Shown here: positions 1 through 11,187 of the stretch, piece after piece | Position numbering within the stretch: position 1 is the stretch's first letter | Layout: every line of letters begins with the position of its first letter | Source of the DNA: Sordaria brevicollis | Lineage: Eukaryota > Ascomycota > Sordariomycetes > Sordariales > Sordariaceae | Length of the DNA: 64,000 nt | Assembly (NCBI GenBank): GCA_033439795.1 | Contig: JAUTDP010000004.1 | Span: forward strand, 3,224,001 to 3,288,000 | Direction of reading: 5' to 3' | Position numbers and translations under genes: made by a program | The notes under the pieces: model-generated | Told to the model about the DNA's origin: nothing | Database searches by the model: none | What the model saw: the letters and a program-made list of their open reading frames with translations, nothing else

Positions 1-841
1 TGGTCGCAGACGGTTTTGAAAAATATATAAAGACCCGTTTGGCCCTCAACGGCCCAGAAAACGCTTCGATGTTGAAACCACGCATGGGCAAACATGCGAT
101 GCAGACGGCGAAAGATGTTAACCAAGTGCCTCAACGCCAGATTCTTGTCATGTGTGTCAACGAAGAAACGGCTAGGGAAGTACTTGGGATTAGTCACAGT
201 ATTAGCGGCCCAGTCGAGAGTATGACAGCAGTAGTCGATGGCGCAGCAGCTCTTGGGTGCATCATGAACGGCGCAGAGGAACTGCCACTCGCTTGCTCGC
301 ATCTCGGGGCAGGTGGCGGCGCTGCAGGGCGGCTCATCGAACAGGAAGCCAACGATGAGGTTGTTGCATTGTGTGATCAAAAAGCGGCAAAGCTCATACA
401 GCCAGACCGTCTTGTCGATATGAGCAGGGGGCGTCGCAAGAACTTTGGCCGTCTCCCTTGTGATGGGGGTTGTGTTACCGGCCGTATGATGCCAGTGGAG
501 TGCCGCCAAATGCTCCTGGAGTTGGAAGGCCGAGTCGAGCTGCACGTCGCGAGACGAAACATGTTAGTTTTAATCGTCGATAGCTGAACAACTTCTTGGG
601 CAGCTAGATCTAGAGCCAGACGGACCTGATGCAAAGGAACCAACGGAGGACCGGCAGCCATATCGGCGGCCTTGGTGCCCGGATGAATGCGACGATGGGA
701 TAGTAGGTCTATGGTAGGCATCTCGTATTGCTGCGCCTGGCGGTTGGCGATTGGGCCCATAGCTGGCGACTTGGGACCGATCTGGATTTCGGGAGCAGGC
801 GGCGGGCTTGGAAGCCGAGGAGAGCTTGGAGGAAGCGACAT
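1..841 (-). CDS. mob3: MOB-family adaptor of the phocein (MOB4/MOB3) branch, 3' end cut by window edge
   Basis: Phocein-type MOB proteins are adaptors of the STRIPAK phosphatase-kinase complex, which in Sordariales controls hyphal fusion and fruiting-body development (family knowledge). Exon 841..593 starts at an ATG and joins exon 539..1 over a 53-nt intron (540..592; branch ACTAAC, acceptor GCAG, atypical donor GTTGTT). The gene leaves the window, so the C-terminus is missing. The first ~50 residues are Pro/Ser rich. The Mob1/phocein core follows: CSAATCPEM with the first zinc-ligand Cys pair, DYCCHTLDWA, NPKYFPSR, then HAWFQHR with the distal His pair. HAWFQHR and the CPEM motif resemble human MOB4 more than MOB1 or MOB2. 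It is divergent from the GTPase gene at 1586. The family is secure; the phocein-branch assignment is an inference from these motifs. Confidence 0.88.
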
Positions 842-1585
842 GATGGTGCTTTGCTACTTGACCGCGATGCTGGATAAATGGAATGGGGGAAGCTGAGACG
901 CGAAGCTGGACAGCTAACAAACGAGGCCACTGGACCAGGGGCAGCTCGGCGCGTACGATTCCCAGGTGTGTCAGTCGCCCGCAAAGGTTCCTCGTGGCTC
1001 GACGCTCCGATGTCGCGGATCCTAGGGAATTTTGATCGGTTCGAGATGCCCGTGCAACAGATGAGTCGAGCTTTGGTTGGTCGTGTCGTATGCGGGCGAG
1101 ATGGAAGACGAGAAGGAAACAAGTGGAAGTTGGCTGAGGTCTTGGATGTTGACAGCCATCCAGTTCCAGCCAGATCTGGGGTCCACGGTGCTGTCAACCT
1201 CAATGGGGGTTTGGGAAACTGCTGCCCCTGTGCTGGGCTGGAGCCGAGCGACATGGAGAGAGGGGGCGGGCAGGGGGGTAGGCCGGGCGCCAGTGGAGGG
1301 TGGGAATGTGGGGAACTTTTCATTGTGCCTGGCGCTAAGATCAAGGAAATGTCCAAGCTCCCCCTCTTTCCTTCTGGTTTTGTATCAGCGGTATTGTAAA
1401 TTACGGGATCTGTACTGGACGTGCGTCATGCCTTCTGTATCTGTAACTTGAAGGGCGTGGGCCAACTTTAGAATGTAAATACATCCAATGGGTAAGGTGA
1501 TTTAAACCAAAACACTAAATCATACCTCACGTCAACCTTTTGTATAAATTGGTGACCAAGAAACCCGGTTCAAGCTCATTTCGAA
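842..1585. other. Divergent intergenic region (mob3 / GTPase gene)
   Basis: About 0.74 kb separates two divergent start codons and should hold both promoters and 5' UTRs. The open frames here lack domain-like sequence and are treated as noise. A TATAAAT sits at 1543..1549, about 37 nt before the GTPase ATG; this is very close for a TATA box unless the leader is extremely short. Confidence 0.6.
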
Positions 1586-3033
1586 ATGGATTACGACGAC
1601 GATGCCCCGCCCGATCTTGTCGAGGCCCGCGAGGTCATAACGGAGGAAGAGAAACCAGTCAAAGTTCCCATCTCCATTGTAACAGGTCTGCTCCCTGCTG
1701 TTGATTCTGAATGGTTGTCGACATATGCTGATACAGTCTCAGGTTACCTCGGAGCGGGTAAAACTACCCTATTGAACTACATCTTGACTGCCCAGCATGG
1801 AAAGAAAATTGCTGTCATCATGAATGGTATGGCTGAAATACCACCCATCGTCTTTGTCTGCTAGGATGCTGAGCTGACATTAAAACATACAGAGTTTGGA
1901 GACTGTTCGTCACCTTTTTTCCTACGGTCCCTCAACGCACCTTTGCTGACGCTCTACCAGCCTTGGACATTGAGAAATCCCTCACTGTAAACAAGGACGG
2001 CGAGTCTGTGGAAGAATGGATGGAAGTCGGAAATGGGTGCATTTGCTGCTCGGTGAAGTGAGTCCTCAAAAGCCGGAGGTATTTGCACGGCGATTATAAT
2101 ACGATGACGCTGACCCAACTACGATCCTCTCAGAGACACCGGCGTAAATGCCATTGAGTCCCTCATGGAGAGGAAGGGAAAGTTTGATTACATCTTACTC
2201 GAGACGACCGGACTTGCAGACCCGGGCAATCTTGCCCCCCTCTTCTGGATGGACGATGGCTTGGGAAGCACAATCTACCTGGACGGTATTGTGACGCTGG
2301 TGGACGCCAAAAACATCCTGCGAAGCTTGGATGATCCAGCTGGTAAGGTTGAGGGGCATGAAGAAAGTGATGAACACGGTCATGGGCCAGTCATGACGAC
2401 GGCCCATGTCCAGATCTCGCATGCTGATGTTATAGTAATCAACAAGTCGGACTTGGTTAGTGAGGAAGAGTTACAGGCCGTCCAAGACAGAATCAGGTCC
2501 ATCAACGGGCTCGCCAAGATCCACATCACCAAGCAGAGTGTGGTCCCTCAGTTGGAAGGATTCTTGCTCGATCTGCACGCTTACGACCGCGTGGAGGAAC
2601 TGGACAAGGCCAGTCGGGGTCACAGCCACCTCGACAAGGTAAGTGGCTTCCTTAGGTTACTAGAACTGGACTGACAACATGAGTATAGACGATATCAACA
2701 TTATCCGTCCCTCTACCGGCCCTGACATCAAGCCAAGTTGAGAAATTAGATGCTTGGTTGAGGTCTGTCCTTTGGGAAAATGTCCTTCCTGGACATGAGA
2801 ACGTTGCCGGCACGCCAGCTTTTGAGGTCCATCGACTAAAGGGCCGCTTAGTGCTTGAGGATGGTAGCGAGAAGATGATCCAGGGAGTAAGGGAGATCTT
2901 TGAGATTTTCGATAGTCCAGACAGCAGCGAGAGTCAAGCCGCGGGTAAGCTCGTGTTGATCGGGCGTCATCTGGTCGATTTTGATTTCCCAACGAGCCTC
3001 AGCCAAACTCTTGGTCTTGCGCAAAGCATCTAG
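1586..3033 (+). CDS. COG0523 / CobW-type P-loop GTPase, putative zinc metallochaperone (CBWD/ZNG1-like)
   Basis: Members of this family are G3E P-loop GTPases; CBWD/ZNG1 proteins deliver zinc to methionine aminopeptidase (family knowledge). Exons 1586..1685, 1743..1826, 1893..1904, 1961..2057, 2134..2638 and 2689..3033 give 380 residues. Visible motifs: Walker [10 protein letters not shown] (~34-42); NEFGD (61-65); the metal-binding CICC (92-95) inside [19 protein letters not shown]; the guanine-specificity motif NKSDL; a His-rich loop ([11 protein letters not shown]); and the C-terminal CobW_C domain. Exon 3 is only 12 nt long and encodes most of EFGD. Intron 1 (57 nt) is in frame and stop-free, so its retention would insert 19 residues just before the P-loop. 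Family assignment is firm; substrate and client are inferred. The ATG sits in a good context (cgaaATGg). Confidence 0.92.
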
Positions 3034-3374
3034 TCGTCGAACAAAATCGACGAGTATTTGGAAATCGGATAGCGTATACCGACAGGCATTTTCTTATAGA
3101 TCTTCCTCGAGTTACCGTAACATTCCAGATGCCGTAGACTTTTACCGTATCTATTCTGCTTTTGATACATTACGTGTTTACTTTAAGCTCCGAAGGCCTC
3201 GACAGCAGTTTGAGAAAAGGAGAGACAAGGCCCGAAGCACGAACCACATGTCCTCAAGTACCCGTCTGGGTGCTGTACTTCTATCTTCAAAGTATCTGAA
3301 TCATAAAAGAGCCTTCCAGGCTTTTGAGTTCAACGATCTTGGCCAAAATTGCTGCCTTCTTAACAGCCCCAAAC
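3034..3374. other. Intergenic, 3' of the GTPase gene
   Basis: Presumed 3' UTR and flank. No domain-like reading frame is seen. The region ends at the left terminus of the inverted-repeat element beginning at 3375. Confidence 0.5.
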
Positions 3375-3763
3375 TACTCGTCTGGGCTTGAAACGCCTCC
3401 AGACCCCATGTGGCCTGGCACAGTAATTAGCAAAACGTCAGCGATTAGCAAAAAATTAGGGGGTACTTACTCCACTACCAAAATTATAAGTAAATGGAAG
3501 TACCTCATCAAGATTAGACGACGGAATAACCGAAGGAAGAGCCAACTCAAAATCTTCTCAACATACAATACAAAAAATAGGAAAGTAAACGCGTCAGATT
3601 ATAGTAGCTTTCTTTCTTTATCCAAAACTATTCTTCTTTTTTTTGTATCATTAGTTTTCATTGAGAAAATCCAAAATTAGTTTCCTACCAAAAATTTTGC
3701 TAATCGCTGTCGTTTTGCTAATTGCTGTGCCAGACTGTAAGGCGTTTCAAGCCCAGACGAGTA
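3375..3763. mobile_element. AT-rich MITE-like element with long terminal inverted repeats and TA flanks
   Basis: The left end reads TA then CTCGTCTGGGCTTGAAACGC, and the right end is the reverse complement followed by TA. A second inverted block lies just inside: left CAGTAATTAGCAAAACG plus CAGCGATTAGCAAAAA, mirrored at about 3690..3731. The left arm is about 85 bp and the right about 75 bp, because the left arm has a few extra bases. The 220-bp core is clearly AT-rich and has no coding frame. A TA duplication with inverted repeats and no transposase is typical of Tc1/mariner-type MITEs. No autonomous partner is visible in this window. Confidence 0.8.
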
Positions 3764-4237
3764 CTCCCTTTATGTCTTGATCGGTACCTAATCTTGCATT
3801 TGCAAATACACACGGTAAGAAAGCGACGTAGGATACGAACCTTAGGTAAGTTAGAGGTACAGACACAACAAATACCAAACGGAGGACCTGTGTATCTAAT
3901 AGTCAAGCCTTAGGTACGTACCTCTACCTCTGGGGCTGCTCTACCTCTAGGGGCTCTGTAACATCCCCACACCCCAGTGACCACTCACTGCAGCGAGTGC
4001 GTGCCGCCCGCCTGGCCTGCAGCTCCCGCTCGTTTCCAAAGCGCGACCATCCACCTGCATCTGCAAACATCCATTCACTCTGGCAGTGCAGCGCACCATA
4101 ACAACACCACCTCAGCTATTCGTCACCTTCTACTCGACGACACAACTTGCTGAACGCAACAACTGAAAGACGACATTCGTTCCTGCTCCCTTGCGCTCGA
4201 CTTCTTCGAGACACTGGTCTACCAACCACAGAATATC
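3764..4237. other. Intergenic, upstream of not2
   Basis: Contains TACCTC/GGTACC-rich simple sequence (about 3900..3960) followed by a pyrimidine-rich stretch up to the not2 ATG. Probably the not2 promoter and leader. No gene is supported. Confidence 0.5.
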
Positions 4238-6589
4238 ATGAATCGGCCAGGTACGGTGGCAATCCCGCCCTCTTCATTCCAATATTCTCGTCGACTACCC
4301 CGCTGTTTGCCTTGCTGCTCCGTCTCCTCGAAATCCGCAATCGCCGACCACTGCCACGACCATGGTCACCGCCTACGACTCGCCTTGCCGAAACGAATGC
4401 TGAAGATTGGGCTGGGTCGAGGCTACTGGCAGGCGTGTGGGGGAAGCTGGTGTCGTTGCTGTGGCGTCGGCTTGAGCCAGTGGATATTGCCGTCAGCATG
4501 CTTTGCTTCTTTGTCCTGTCCATAATCCGGATTGCGGTGTTGGCAGGACTCGCTGTTGGGGGCTAGCTACCGCGACGAATTGACCTTTGCGACCCGTCAC
4601 GGCACCGCTCACCGATCTCTCACAAAGTTGTTCTTGACGGTTGCGGTTTCGATCTCCCTCACGGCAGCAACGGCGCAGTTTCTCCTACCCCATCCAAACA
4701 CACCCTTTGTTATATGTTTCCAAATTAATGCGGTCACCACTGGTCTATACTTACTAACATTGTCTCGGTTTGATAGGGGCAGTTCCCCAATCTTTGCGCG
4801 GCGGCATGTCTGGATTCGGAGGGCAACAACAACAACCACAACAGTCCGGGCGCGGCGTAGCGAATAGGTTACCAAACGGCAAACTAGGTCAGGACTACAA
4901 CAGGCTTGGAGTACAATTGGACCACGACTGACGATGGGTCTGGATATAGGGGCTGTGAGCGGCGGTTCAGGCTGGGCGTTTGGCTCCGGCATGCCCATGG
5001 GCGGCAGTCCTGGTGTTCCTCCTGGTACTGCTAGACAGTTGCCCGGCGGCAACGTCAGCTTTGCGCAAAGTCTTAGCGGGTCGCAGCCAGCGACACCGTT
5101 GGATATGTCGTAAGTCTTCTTGTACACCCTCGAGGACTACCGTGGCTTATAGCCTTTTTCCTTCGGCTTTCCCCTCCGCGCTCCCAAGTCGTCCCTGCAG
5201 CTGATGCATTCCTCTGTACTAACATTGCCCAGCGAGTTTCCCACCTTGTCCAATACGCCAGGCTTATCAACGGCGAACCAGGCTTCAATGTGGTCCACGG
5301 GAGGTCGTAACCTAGGGGCAGCAGTTCACCGCGGTCTTTCTACACCGCTTTCGCAGCAAGGGCAACAGGATGACTTCTTTTCGTCTCGACAACAATCAAC
5401 CCAAGGAGGTTTCAGGTTTGGGAACCAAGGGAACTCAGGTCAAACATCTCAAACACCGTCTAGTGTTACAGACGATTTTCCTCCGTTGAACAGGAGCGCA
5501 AACGGCGAACTAGGCGGCATGCCAGGCTTGGGATTCGGATCTGCCCCATCCATTCACGCCAATCGGACAAATAACGGCTTGTTGAACGCACTAACAGGGA
5601 ACACGCGCGCCGCAGACGGGCGCTCACCGACAGCTATTGGACGCCCGCAGGACCAAAGGAGCCCGGTCAACGAGGAGGAAGGACGGCAAAACCCGCCAGG
5701 ATATCGAGAAGATGGTATGGCTTCACGCTCCTCGGTGGGCGATGCCGCTTCGGCGCAAGCAGTGGGCGCTCGGAACCCTCTCGGCGCAATCGGAAATGAT
5801 CCTCCATCTGCTAAGGGCAAGGAAGAGGAGAAGGGCCACGCCAGTGAAGTCCAAGATCCTTTGGAGGGCATGGCCCCCATCGACAAGTATGGCTTGAAGG
5901 GTTTGCGCACCTTGATGAACAACTTTCCCGACTACAACTCCCTCATCATTGGAATTGATCCTTCAAGTTTAGGCCTGGAGCTGAACTCGGCTGAGTATGT
6001 GTGATTGGACCTTTTTGTGAATGTACGTATGAAGCTGACTTCCTTTAGGCTGTATTCCACCCAAATCTACTCCGTACTGGACGACGTTCCTCCCAGGCCA
6101 GCAGTGCCAAAGTTCAAGATACCTGAATGCTATATGGTCAAGAACGTACAACCGATCGAGGCCAAGATTCAAAGCTTCAACGAAGAGACTTTGATGTGGA
6201 TTTTCTACAGCTGTCCCGGAGATATCAAGCAGCAACTGGCTGCGACTGAGCTGTAAGATCACCTTCAGCACCTTCTGTTTGGTCATCGTTCCACAGCTGA
6301 CAGATATACGCAGTTTCACGCGAAACTGGAGATGGCACAAGAAGCTTCAAGTGTGGCTCACCAAGGACGATATGGGCAACACCGCTCAGTTGAGCCCTGC
6401 TCATGAACGTGGCTACTATATTGTGTGGGATACGGTGAACTGGCACAAGGAAAGGGTTAGTAGCTTGCAGAACTCAGTCTTTTGCTTGTTTGTGGAATAT
6501 GCTAACGACCTGTTCAGAGAGAGTTCACCCTGTATTACGGGGACTTGGATACCAACTCTGGCGGCCCGATGCCAGCAATAGGAGCATGA
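4238..6589 (+). CDS. not2: CCR4-NOT complex subunit NOT2 (CDC36 / CNOT2 homologue)
   Basis: NOT2 is a scaffold subunit of the CCR4-NOT deadenylase complex and pairs with NOT3/5 through its C-terminal NOT-box (family knowledge). Exons 4238..4250, 4777..4887, 4950..5109, 5233..5994, 6049..6252, 6314..6455 and 6518..6589 give 487 residues. The first coding exon is only 13 nt (MNRP plus one base) and precedes a 526-nt intron with a perfect TTACTAAC branch. The N-terminal half is Gly/Gln/Ser rich and disordered-looking, with repeated SEFPTL and DDFPPL type motifs. The NOT2/3/5 domain fills the C-terminus: LEGMAPIDKYGLKGLRTLM, a middle block around VPKFKIPECY, then NWRWHKKLQVWL and YIVWDTVNWHKERREFTLYY. 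Every splice phase closes without a stop. Ends at TGA 6587..6589. Confidence 0.93.
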
Positions 6590-7640
6590 GTTTCGGACTG
6601 ACCGAGACGGAATCCAAAAGGCATCCGTAGGTGGGGTTACAGGGAGCGGTGTATACGCGCTCAACACATCTAGAAAACGTGTTCTTCGCAGGGCTGGACA
6701 TATCTAGCGAGGATAAACCGGGCAGCTCCTTTGAGTGGTCACATGGCTAGGATGTGATTAGATGGTTTGAACCTGCCGAGTCCAGATTATAGCGCTGCTA
6801 AAGGTTCATAGCGAAGGGGCTCATCTCAGATGACAGATGAGTAAGAGATCCCTATGGATTTCGGTCAGCGAACAGTTACATAAGAATATCAGCCGTAATG
6901 GACAGATGGCTATCTGCAAAATATGGTCAAGAGAACTTTGCTTGCTATACCAGTAACTTCCTACAGACAGGGGAATTTTGAACGAATGCCGATTTTCGTT
7001 CTGGTAATTACACGGGAGCTCAGTCTTGTTACCTTCACACGTGAAAGTTGTGTAATCTATCCATATCCATTCATTGTTACGCTGCGTTGGCGGCTTGGCA
7101 TGACCCCACTGTACCCAATCCATGGATGTCACTACTTCCACTCCGAGTCCTTCCAGTACCTCCCGTCATCACCACTCTCACCTGCCTGCGTGTATAATCT
7201 GTAGGCAACTGAACCACTCACACTCTTTCACAATCATTCTACTGTCAAAATCATCAACTAAAAGCCGTCCTTAACTATTCGTATTCCGCCAGGATAATAA
7301 TATTCTCCTTGTCAAACACACGTTGTCGACATCGACTGCCCTTTGGCACGCGTTACTTCCCCGAATCCTGTTAGTCATCGGCATCGTCTTGCGACGCGCA
7401 TCATACGTCAGGCATTAAGGAGCAGACCCCTTTGCGACGGGAAATTAGCCCAATATAGAACAAACCAAGACAAAAGAAATAAACAGCCGTTCTCATCCAT
7501 CGCTCGAATCCTACGACCCCGCCGACTCTTCCGCTCGCACGAAACCTAATAAATCCGCCTACGCATCGCGCCGGAGACGAACGATTTGGAAAGGGGCCCA
7601 CTCTACAAAAACAACAGCCCGAGCCGAGTAGAGTGCAACA
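6590..7640. other. Intergenic, not2 to CUE gene
   Basis: About 1.05 kb with the not2 3' flank and the promoter/leader of the CUE gene (CA-rich, AAACAAACC-like tracts near 7460..7500). The short frames show no domain features. No gene is supported. Confidence 0.5.
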
Positions 7641-8396
7641 ATGGCGGAGGAAGAGATCAACCTCCCTTCTCTGGTGATCGTGCTGTTGGTCACGGGCCTG
7701 GCAGTGCGCTACTTCTTCTTCAGCGGTGGTGGAAATGGAGCATCCGCGACAAATCGTCAGCCAGGCGGAGGCGCGGCATTATCGCCGGAGGAACTGCAAA
7801 GGCGAAGGCAACGAGAACGGGAAGCGGCGGTCGAAACGATACAGCAAATGTTTCCTCAGGTGGACAGGCGGACTATCCTGTGGGATCTGCAGCGCCATGG
7901 AGGCAACTTGCAGGCTACGACTGAGAGGATTCTGGCGGGGAGGACGGAGACTGTGAGTTTGACCCCTCCTTACTCTCTTTTTAAGGGATTGCTATGGGAG
8001 AAGATTTCGCTAAGACCAAGTGACTTTGTTCATTTCTAGCCCCCAATCACTTTCCAACCTCCACCCCCTCCCATCTCGCCCGAAACAACTGCCGCGCAAC
8101 AGCAGCAGCAGCAGCAGCAGCAGCAAAGCGCATCCGCGACTAAGAGCACGGAGAAGACCCACCCCGATCTGATTACTAGGTATAACTTGAAGGACAAACT
8201 CGCCAGCACCGAGGCCGAGCCTGCGACAGCCGCTCCTTCCAAGACTGGGGGTTGGAGCTCGAATCGCGAGGAGAGGCAATCTTTGCTGCAGAAGAGGAGG
8301 GATCAGATGATTATTGAGGCGAGGAAGAAGATGGAGGCCAAAATTGCGGCGGAGAAGGCTGCTGCTGAAGCTGCTGCTTCGGGCGGGAACAACTGA
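7641..8396 (+). CDS. CUE-domain ER membrane protein (Cue1-like)
   Basis: Cue1 is the ER-anchored activator of the E2 Ubc7 in ER-associated degradation (family knowledge). Exons 7641..7952 and 8040..8396 (87-nt intron with GTGAGT donor and TTCTAG acceptor) encode 222 residues. Residues about 9-27 form one N-terminal transmembrane helix (LPSLVIVLLVTGLAVRYFFF). The CUE domain follows at about 60-105 with the signature MFPQ and the Leu-rich end of its third helix (DLQRHGGNLQATTERIL). A Pro-rich linker, a poly-Gln run from CAG repeats and a charged Ala/Glu/Lys C-terminal helix complete the protein. The anchor, CUE order and length fit Cue1; the Ubc7-binding region cannot be confirmed by eye. Confidence 0.85.
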
Positions 8397-8959
8397 TAAG
8401 CTTTCGCGGGCTTGATATTGGCTTTGTGGTGCTGGTAACACGGTATCAAAGCGGAAAAGTTGATAGAAGTGAGGTGGTTCGAGGAGATCTGGTTTTTTAT
8501 GATTCTTGCGCATGCGCCAGTTTGGGATGTGTATGGATGCAAGAGACGAACTGGGCATCATTAGGTTGACCATGTCGAATATAGGCCGGATACCTAGACC
8601 GGAAGCGTCCTCTGTGATCAGAAGAGTATTTATTGTTTGGTGTTTCAGCGTGCTTACTTAGCCTGTTATATAGGACATTCGCATTCACAAGACTACAACT
8701 GTAGTTCTTCATCTTGCGTCCTACATGCATGCAAGCATCAAAACGGCGCAAAACGTCCCAAGATTCTTCATTTATGGGAGAACAAACCCTACATATCATA
8801 CAAGTGGCAGCACCCGGCATCGACGTCTTTCAGCTGTGTTTGAGAAGCCAGATTGTCAAGCATGTGCCTTCCAATTCAAAATGTGAAAGATTGGATGCTT
8901 TTGGCCCATTCAACCAACCACTCCAAGTCATCATCTCTAAGCAGGATCAATCCGACATA
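8397..8959. other. Intergenic between the CUE gene and the membrane-protein gene
   Basis: Same-strand spacer of 0.56 kb. The frame of the next gene stays open upstream to about 8714 and contains in-frame ATGs at about 8729 and 8774, so part of this stretch may be an N-terminal extension of that gene. Nothing else is seen. Confidence 0.45.
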
Positions 8960-10103
8960 ATGAAATCAAAGCAGGAAACTACATCCAGTCAGAAGTCAAT
9001 CTCGTCGACGTCTCCACAGTCACGCCCTTCTTTACTACGTTCTGTCTTCTCAATTTCGTCGCTTCAGCACCACATATCTCTATCCAGTGATACGGTGTTG
9101 GCGCCCATCCGCCCGAAGACTGTCTCTGCTCCGACTACACCTATCCCTAAGGCACCACCATCAAAAGAGGATGAAAACCTCCCCATCGACAACATGTCGG
9201 AAACTGCAACCGATTATTTTGTGCCCGAAGTGATCTCTCCCGTGAGCACACCGGGACGTCGAATTGTGCCCTTTGCACCAACAACGACGCCCAAGACACT
9301 GGGAATCGATTGGCGATATGGAGCGCAAGGTAGGTACTCCAAGCATAATCCGGGCGATTCTGTCTCGTGTATTTCTCTTTGTGCTTGGGTGCTCTGAGCT
9401 TCTTCTTACGAGATTTATTAACTGTTGCTGTCTCTCTCTCCTCTCCACAGGCACAAGTCTCCTCGTGAACGCAGCCGAAGAGTCCCGCCGCAGCGGCCAC
9501 GGCACCTATAGTACCAACTTTGAGCGATCAACTTACATCACCGGTCTCCAGAACTTGCTCAATGGTCTCCCCCCAGACCTTCGCGATGCCGAAATTTCCA
9601 CACTCCAGCACGCCATCCCGCCGGCGGTTGTAACGAAGATTGTTCAGCAAGAAAATATTAGCAACAACCCTGAAGGATTCAATGGTACAAGAGACAACAA
9701 GAACAACAAACACAACAGCCACAGTAACGGCACCTACAAAGAAAATCTCCTCCACAAGTTTCTTCTCTGGTTTTTCATCTTCATCGACGGATGGGTCTGG
9801 TTTCTCTGGCCCAAGATCTTTTGTCTCTACGTGAGGATAAAGCAGCTCGGCCAGGATCACGGACAGGAGGTGGCGGGCAGCTTGGGCAGAGGGGCGTTGT
9901 CGGTGGCGGGCGGGTTAGTCTACGTTGCGAACCAGGAGCCGGTGATGGAGGCGGCGCAGGCGATCTCCAGGTGGTTTTATGAGGGGGTGTCGGGCGCTGT
10001 GGCGGATTTCGTGGCGATGAAGGTTGCTGAGAGGGGGGGTTTGGGCAATAAGATTGGAAGAGCAGTGGGAGAAGAAGGGGGAGAAGGGGGACAAGACAGA
10101 TGA
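8960..10103 (+). CDS. Unrecognised fungal membrane protein
   Basis: I do not recognise the family. Exons 8960..9329 and 9451..10103 (121-nt intron, GTAGGT donor, CCACAG acceptor) give 340 residues with the chosen ATG; upstream in-frame ATGs are possible. The first ~120 residues are Ser/Thr/Pro rich. A block GIDWRYGAQGTSLLVNAAEE bridges the splice site, which supports the intron. An amphipathic segment (TYITGLQNLLNGLPPDLRDA) follows, then an Asn-rich linker, then a strongly hydrophobic aromatic stretch (LLHKFLLWFFIFIDGWVWFL) that is probably one or two membrane passes, then an Ala/Gly-rich helix. The C-terminus is uncertain: a run of seven Gs at 10033..10039 lies where the +1 frame opens into a charged tail ending at 10224. 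Confidence 0.62.
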
Positions 10104-11187
10104 GACCGAGGAGAAACGGGAGCAGGAAGAGGATAGAGAACGCGAGAAGAAGGCAAGTGGGAAGAAAGAGGTCATGGAGGTCAAGTTGAAGGCATCTTGG
10201 TGGGACGGATACTCGTTGTGGTGACCGGTGATGACTATAGGAGAGCAAAGAGGAATATTGACACAGCGACAAGAATTATGGAAATAGCGGCTTAAGGTTG
10301 ATAATATTCTATAAGTGGTAGCAACGCAATCCAACATACTATTTTCAAGTGTCCAAGTTGTCATCCCTCGTTGTTGACGCTTTTGGTGATGGTGGTTGAC
10401 CCGACGTTGCGGGATGTGCGGATCTCATGTGGGGCGGTAGCGGGAACCAGTCCTAACAGATTTTGCTGACAGATGTACCAGAGCCCGTTAAGCAGTTCGA
10501 TGAGTTCCTTCCCCGAACCTTTCCCCGGCCCACCACCAAAACAGTTCGAACTCGGGGACGACCGGAATGGCTTATTGTAACTGAACACAAAACTCATCAT
10601 GTAATAACCAGCTTAAGGGAACCTGCGAGTGCCTCTAATGTATGACAGAAGAAATACACTTGTTGTATCTTCTCAGACACATACATATGAATGACAAGGA
10701 CTGGGGAAGATTTCTAGGTGGGCAAAAGGGGTCCTCTTCGGCCCCATGTTTGCGGAGAGGATCGGATCATGCCAGTGTCCCTGATCAAGTACTAGGAGGT
10801 ACTCTTCGCCTATCAAAAGCCACGAGAGTACGCTCAGGTACAGGCTTCAAAGATGGGGTTGAGTGCGGAGTAACTGTTGATAAGATAAAGGCGGCTAACT
10901 TGACAGGGATCATAACTTCACGACTCGACCTTAACGTACGGAAATTTTTTGCTGTTGCAGGTATCGGGCCCATCTCTGTCTCTTGCCTTTTCCCACCTTT
11001 TCCGCCCATCATTCCCATCACCCCCTCGACCCCGACGACAGTTTGACCGATTTCCTCCTGGTTGATTGTCCACCTTCTATCTTCTCAACCCACGATCAGC
11101 CAATCCTTCAAACTCAGTCGTTGACGGATCCGAGTTGTGTGTCGCCATCTTATCAGTCCAGTCGCGTCCGCAGTAGCTGTCGCCAAC
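10104..11187. other. Intergenic, upstream of mss116
   Basis: The first 120 nt may be coding if the G-run at 10033 hides a frameshift (alternative stop near 10224). The rest is the 3' flank and mss116 promoter, with a CCC/CTT-rich leader from about 10980. No other gene is supported. Confidence 0.5.

Noticed and set aside
709..1399. Overlapping frames of 170-215 codons between mob3 and the GTPase gene
   Set aside because: Low-complexity Pro/Ser or Gly/Arg content, no domain or splice logic; probably promoter and UTR sequence.
4147..4566. 139-codon frame across the first not2 intron
   Set aside because: It overlaps the 13-nt not2 exon and its long intron in another frame; the spliced not2 model explains the region.
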